Below, in pieces: positions 59,429-64,000 of a stretch of 64,000 bases of DNA (within the stretch, counting starts at the first letter, position 1; every line of letters begins with the position of its first letter). Below the pieces are notes generated by a model. That model did no database searches. It had not been told where the DNA came from and saw nothing but the letters and a program-made list of their open reading frames with translations. The stretch spans positions 45,403,222-45,467,221 of the forward strand of contig CM068383.1 of NCBI GenBank assembly GCA_034770075.1, read 5' to 3'. The DNA is from Aralia elata (Eukaryota; Streptophyta; Magnoliopsida; Apiales; Araliaceae). The position numbers were made by a program, and so were the translations under genes.

Positions 59429-60139
59429 GCCCGCCCGCTGCCCGCCGCGCCCGCGCCCAGCCCCTGGCCATGCCGCACGCCCATAGCTCACCCACGCCAC
59501 GGGCACACGCGCGCGCTGGCTGCCTGGTGCCAGTTGCCGCGCGCCCGCGCCCAAGGCCTGTAGCCCGACTCAGCTTTGACATCTGTTAGTAAAATGGCCA
59601 TAACTACTTTGTCCGAACTCGGATTAAGGCGATTAAGTAGGATATGGAAAGCTAAGACGAAGCTCTACAACTTTTATAACTGGAGCTTGACGAGGTAATG
59701 TTCAGAGAAAGGCTCAAATTGAGCCCGAAGCAACTGCTGTGTAAAATTCATGCCAAATCCGATGGTAAAATGGCCATAACTCTCTCATACGAACTTCAAA
59801 TTGGATGATTCAAGATGTTCTGGAAAGCTAAGACAAATATTTACAACTTTCGTTCTTTGAGTTTTGAGAGATTCTGATTGGATCATGGGTGAAATTGGGA
59901 AACAAGCAGCTATAGTACCAAAAAGCAAGTTATGAGTATTGATTCCAAGGAGCTTTTATTTCAATTCATACAAAACAACATAAAAACACATAAAAACATA
60001 CAAAAACATATAAAACCAATACAAAACTACATTACATAACAATAAGATAAAAACACATAAAACCAACCGAAATGGCTAAGGATTTACAAATTATCAAGCT
60101 CAAAAGTACCTAATTTGTGTATATAAAACACACTCATCA
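59429..60139 (-). repeat. Element X LTR, 5' LTR in element orientation, right part
   Basis: The stretch is collinear with about 15885-16623 of the other X LTR, including the GC-rich block. About 260 bp (15624-15884 equivalents) are missing at the junction with element Y. Confidence 0.88.
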
Positions 60140-62234
60140 AAGCGCTGCGTGACTGGAAGTAAAGATAGCAACTATAAGAGGTATTACTCTAGTGGTTATT
60201 ATTTTCATTCTTCTTTATATATTTAGTAAAAATATACTTTTATAAGCAGTTATAATGCCCAAATTATTTTAAGTATATGGTACAAAAGTCCTATTTACAA
60301 GCAGTTATAATGCCCAAATTATTTTAAGTATATAGTACAAGAGTCCTATTTACAAGCAGTTATAATATCCAATTTATTTCTCTTATATATTAGAAAATAT
60401 ACTTTTATAAGCAGTTACTATGTCCGATTTTCTTCATGTATTTAGTAAGAATATTCATTTTATAAGCAGTTATAATGCTAAAATTATTTCAAATATAATA
60501 GCTGAATATTCATTTTGCAAGCAGTTATAATGCTCAAATTATTTTACATATAATTGAGAAATATTCATTCTGTAAGCAGTTATAATGCTGAAATTATTTC
60601 ATGTATAGTAGAAGAAGTCATAATTATAAGCGTTAATTGTTAATTATTAAACGTTTAACTAGTTATGTACGTCGATAATCGTATAGGATTTACGATGAAC
60701 GTTTAGACCGTTATATTAACTGTAAAAGATATACGAGACAAGTCTTCTAACCTTGTTACATTTAAGCAAGTCTATTACATCTTGCTATCAATTAGTGTGA
60801 AGTTATTGCTTCTTTTTAAGCATAACTTAAGAAATGAATCATTATTCATATATTATTTATTCGAGCGTAAATTGTTGTGTCAAACCAAATTGTTTTGGTA
60901 CGACATCTTATACTGAGAAATGGAACACCTTGATGTAAGGTGAACTGAAACACCTTGATATAAGGTGCCGGTGAATGTTGATTATATATCGACATAAAAT
61001 TGTAGGATGATATGCATACTCCCAGGATATTGGTTAGGCTGATCCCCTACCAGATATCCGAAATCAAGCGGTTCTAAGTCATTGAAGACTGATAGAACTA
61101 ATTGAAATATATGGTTCATGTATAGAACCCTCAGTTATACATCTTTGACATATTTCAACTCGAACACATTGTGTTCACGTTTCTAAATAAACTTGCTGAG
61201 CATTTGTAGCTCATTCTTGCATATAATCTCTTTTGCAATCTTAAACGATAATTCCGGAACTTCATAGACGACCAAAGGGAAACGACCGTGTTAATTAGTT
61301 TTACTTTATTTAAGTCTTTGTTGTAATAACTTAATACTCAGAACGATGTAACCGAACTTAACGATATGAAATATATTATCATCCTTTATTATATCGAATG
61401 CGTTATACTCTGATCTTTACTTTATTTAGCATAGTTGTACTAAGTTAAATACAATATCTATACGAACTATACATCTGAATGAGGGTATTTAAATGATATT
61501 GAAAGTCCTATAAGCTCTGAGGATACACTTAATGAGCGCCGGTAAGGTGCCATCTTTACCGGAATACGCCCCTCAGTTCTAGGGACAATTTTATCATTAA
61601 TACTGTGAATGTCAGATAGATAGGAACTATCGATATGGAAGAGATATCCATCAGATATGAATCTATACATCCAAGTGAGGGTATCCAAACACAGTTAACA
61701 TTCTGACGAGAATTATTATCTGTTATGGGATACTGTGAACCTTGGATAGTTAGAAGTTATATATTATGGAATATCTAATAGGTGGTTAACTAGTTAAGCT
61801 TGAACACCAGATCTGTTATATCGGTACAAAGAAAGTTGAAGATGTAGAAGTCATTTAAACTATGATAGATTAACATTATTGGCAATGTCTAGAAAGTTCT
61901 GACGAGGAAAGGGGTTAGGTCATTTAATTGCGCGCCGTTTTAACGGAAAGCCCCCTCTTTCCTGGGAACTGTCTGGTTGCTAATACTGCAAGTCTCGGAT
62001 AGAGAAATAGAGATTTATTTTTAAGTCTTTTAGGACTTATGTATAATAAGAACAAGTAACTTGGGAATGTTGTAACAATAAACAAATGATATTTTATAAT
62101 ATTATCACTTTTCCGCACTTTACTTTGATTATTAGAAGTCAAGATTTATATAGCATTATGTAAAGGTTGTACACGTGAGCACGAAGTCCGACCTGGCTAA
62201 AAGAAGCTAGCAGGTAGATTTTCGGGGCGTCACA
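60140..62234 (+). repeat. Element W 3' LTR, right part
   Basis: The stretch continues 13736-14516 after element X and is collinear with about 11379-13473. It includes the seven-unit 58-bp array (60235-60630). It ends GTCACA at 62234, followed by the ctaaa duplication. Confidence 0.92.
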
Positions 62235-64000
62235 CTAAATCTCCGAAATGACTGGTTGTGCAGACCATAGAGGAAGACAATTGAATTTATGACCAAAGCA
62301 TGAATAAAAATTAATGTAGAAGTAAAAGCGGTATCAAATGGTAATTTTCTAGTCACATTTATTAATAGTATCGAGAATGTCGAAGTCAAGCCTAACATAA
62401 GTTCGTCTGACCCGAACCCCTGACTTCCAAAGCCAAACATGAGTTCGTCATTCGGCCCCGAACCACGAAGAGGTTCTGGAAGTAAAATCCGAAGTCAATT
62501 CTAGCAGTCAACGGGTTATTTGAGCCGAACTCTGGGTATGGTTCTGCACTAGACCTTAATTTCCCTAAAATAAATACAACCTTTTTCAAAATTGTATCCT
62601 GAACTCAATTATCCCGATCGGAACTGATCCGAAGCCGACTTCCTAACAACGTTGAGACCTATACCCCGACCCCGAAGTCACCAACGCTTAATCCGAACAT
62701 GGGTTTTAAATCGAAGTCTAGTTCACGCAGTCGACTGTAGTCTCTTTTGCAGACTTACACACCTTAAGATAAGTGACTTAGTGTTCCACGTCTGGTCTAA
62801 CCCAATGAGTCGAACTGAGTCATAGTGTAATACACCCACGTAGAGCGACCAAACTGGTCATGAAGTAAAGGCACCAGCATAGAGCGACTGAGTCAGCCGA
62901 TGGCAGAAGTCCTATTCGTCGATCGTAGAGCACTTCGGCATACTAATTAAAAAGGGTAAGATAGCCTAATAGGAGGTGTTAATAAGAGAACTTAGTATGC
63001 ACTATGACTCTATAATCAGTCAGTCTTATTAAGAGGACCGTGATAAGTGACTAAACAAATGAAATATTGGAAAATGTGTTGCGCAAGTCTAGTCGCAAAT
63101 GCGGTAATGATTGGACCGATTATGTTTATTATCTTCCACAGTGATTAACAAATAGAGTAACGTACAATCAATGTAGGTTATTTGAAGAGGAGGCTTAGAG
63201 AAAATAGTAGCAGCAATACAGGCAAGTTCCCTAACCTTACTCGAATTTATATTGAGCAAGTTCCCTCACTTTGAGCCTGCTAGATTAATTGTTATACCAT
63301 TGTGTATATCTCTGCAAGTTCTTAACTTTATATATTGTGCAAATTCCCTCACTTTGAGTAAATCAGATTGTTGTTATATGACCTGATTATATTGTGAAAA
63401 ATCCTCTATGGAGCAAATTAACTATTGTTGTATAAACCCTGCACATCGTGCAAACTTCTTAAGCTTGTGATAGCTAATATGCTTTTATATTAATCCTTCG
63501 TGTGGATAACCGATGCTCTAATTGATTTCGAGCTATTTTGAAGAGTACGTCTATGCCACTTGATTCGGCTAGACTAAGAAATTAGACAAAGTGCTAATCA
63601 ATTATATTTTTGAGAATGTTGTCCACTTTAATTGCTTTGATATGGATTCTTACAAATGTGATGAGATGAACAACCCTCACAGTAGTGGTACTTTTAATTA
63701 TGTCGGGGAACCGACACATACGCTATGTTTGAACGTTATGCATAATGTAAGTGCTACGGGGATGATCACCTCATGTGCCTGTTTGGAGGTGTTGCAGTAG
63801 AACAACTGCTTATCCTTCTATGTGTTCATGGTCCTTTATGACCACTCAGTAAGAAAAATGTTTTGAGTTGATGCTATGATATTCCATTGACCCTACATTC
63901 TACAGTCCACTCATGTTCTGTTTATCAATCGAGTAGACCTCCATTATCATTAAACCTTGAATATGTCTATTTATTGTTGCTTATATACTTGCTGAGCAAA
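62235..64000. other. Background sequence right of W, no gene recognised
   Basis: The stretch continues the background of 9834-10532. It contains degenerate short repeats, such as gttcgtc and cccgaac words (62390-62540) and gcaa(g/a)ttccctcactttgag (about 63230-63370). A 69-codon frame at 63591-63800 has no recognisable domain. No LTR end, PBS or pol motif was found. Confidence 0.5.

Larger units (their letters stand above)
14517..60139 (-). mobile_element. Element X: Athila-like non-autonomous gypsy element
   Basis: LTRs at 14517-16623 and 19106-20214 plus 59429-60139 run from TGTTGGTCG to CTCATCA on the plus strand; both ends therefore fit TG...CA. The interior is only about 2.5 kb. The PBS is on the minus strand and matches tRNA-Asp, as in Athila elements. 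Flanking bases aagc repeat at 14513-14516 and 60140-60143; a clean 5-bp duplication is not preserved. The interior keeps a partial gag joined to a post-protease piece and no RT or integrase. Confidence 0.88.
10533..62234 (+). mobile_element. Element W: non-autonomous gypsy element, 2.9-kb LTRs and a 262-bp interior
   Basis: LTRs at 10533-13473 and 13736-14516 plus 60140-62234 start with TGTAATAC and end with GTCACA. The duplication ctaaa flanks the element (10528-10532 and 62235-62239). Between the LTRs are only a PBS, a short spacer, and the gaggacgaaattc plus purine tract that typically precede the 3' LTR of Tekay-type chromoviruses. There is no gag or pol, so it must have been moved by proteins of another element. 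The right LTR is interrupted from 14517 to 60139 by element X and everything nested in it. Confidence 0.9.

Noticed and set aside
63591..63800. A 69-codon frame near the right end
   Set aside because: No recognisable domain and no supporting context; it is within chance length for this A+T-rich sequence.

Overview
This is a plant nuclear window, almost certainly from a eudicot-type genome with many LTR retrotransposons. I find no cellular gene, tRNA or rRNA. Nearly every base belongs to an LTR retrotransposon, and the elements are inserted into one another. Boundaries come from TG...CA ends, primer binding sites (PBS), polypurine tracts (PPT) and short target-site duplications (TSD). All lineage names are by motif recognition, without a database search.

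Layout, outside to inside. (0) An old background (1-1175, 9834-10532, 62235-64000) holds an LTR 3' end, an Athila-type gag scrap and a long LTR-like sequence with a TATA box. (1) Element V, 1176-9833, minus strand: a Tekay-type chromovirus with one decayed polyprotein frame (gag, protease, RT, RNase H, integrase, chromodomain), TSD gggtt. (2) Element W, 10533-62234, plus strand: two LTRs of about 2.9 kb around a 262-bp interior with no genes, TSD ctaaa. (3) Element X, 14517-60139, minus strand, sits in the right LTR of W: an Athila-like non-autonomous element. (4) Element Y, 20215-59428, plus strand, sits in the right LTR of X: an Athila element with gag, PR, RT, RH and IN, whose 3' end is lost. 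(5) Element C, 26268-57521, minus strand, sits in the integrase gene of Y: a Ty1/copia element with a ruined polyprotein, TSD gtgct. (6) Elements A (28972-39335, minus, TSD ctagg) and B (39606-51379, plus, TSD agcat) both sit in the copia reverse-transcriptase region: two related Tat/Ogre-type elements with a tRNA-Arg-like PBS. A keeps gag and an integrase end; B keeps no recognisable gene.

The polyproteins are read as pseudogenes. V, Y, C and A each carry in-frame stops, frameshifts or deletions, so no element here looks autonomous. The cis signals (LTRs, PBS, PPT, TATA boxes) are much better preserved than the coding regions, which suggests that C, A, B, X and W moved using proteins supplied by relatives elsewhere.

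The most interesting structures are non-coding. Element B holds about 50 copies of a 70-bp repeat built from two related 35-bp halves, while its relative A has only a few degenerate copies of the same sequence. GC-rich palindromic words recur in the LTRs of unrelated families. In Y one such palindrome cluster appears three times: in the LTR, inside gag and in the spacer after pol. I found no convincing sign of a wholly new biological system.
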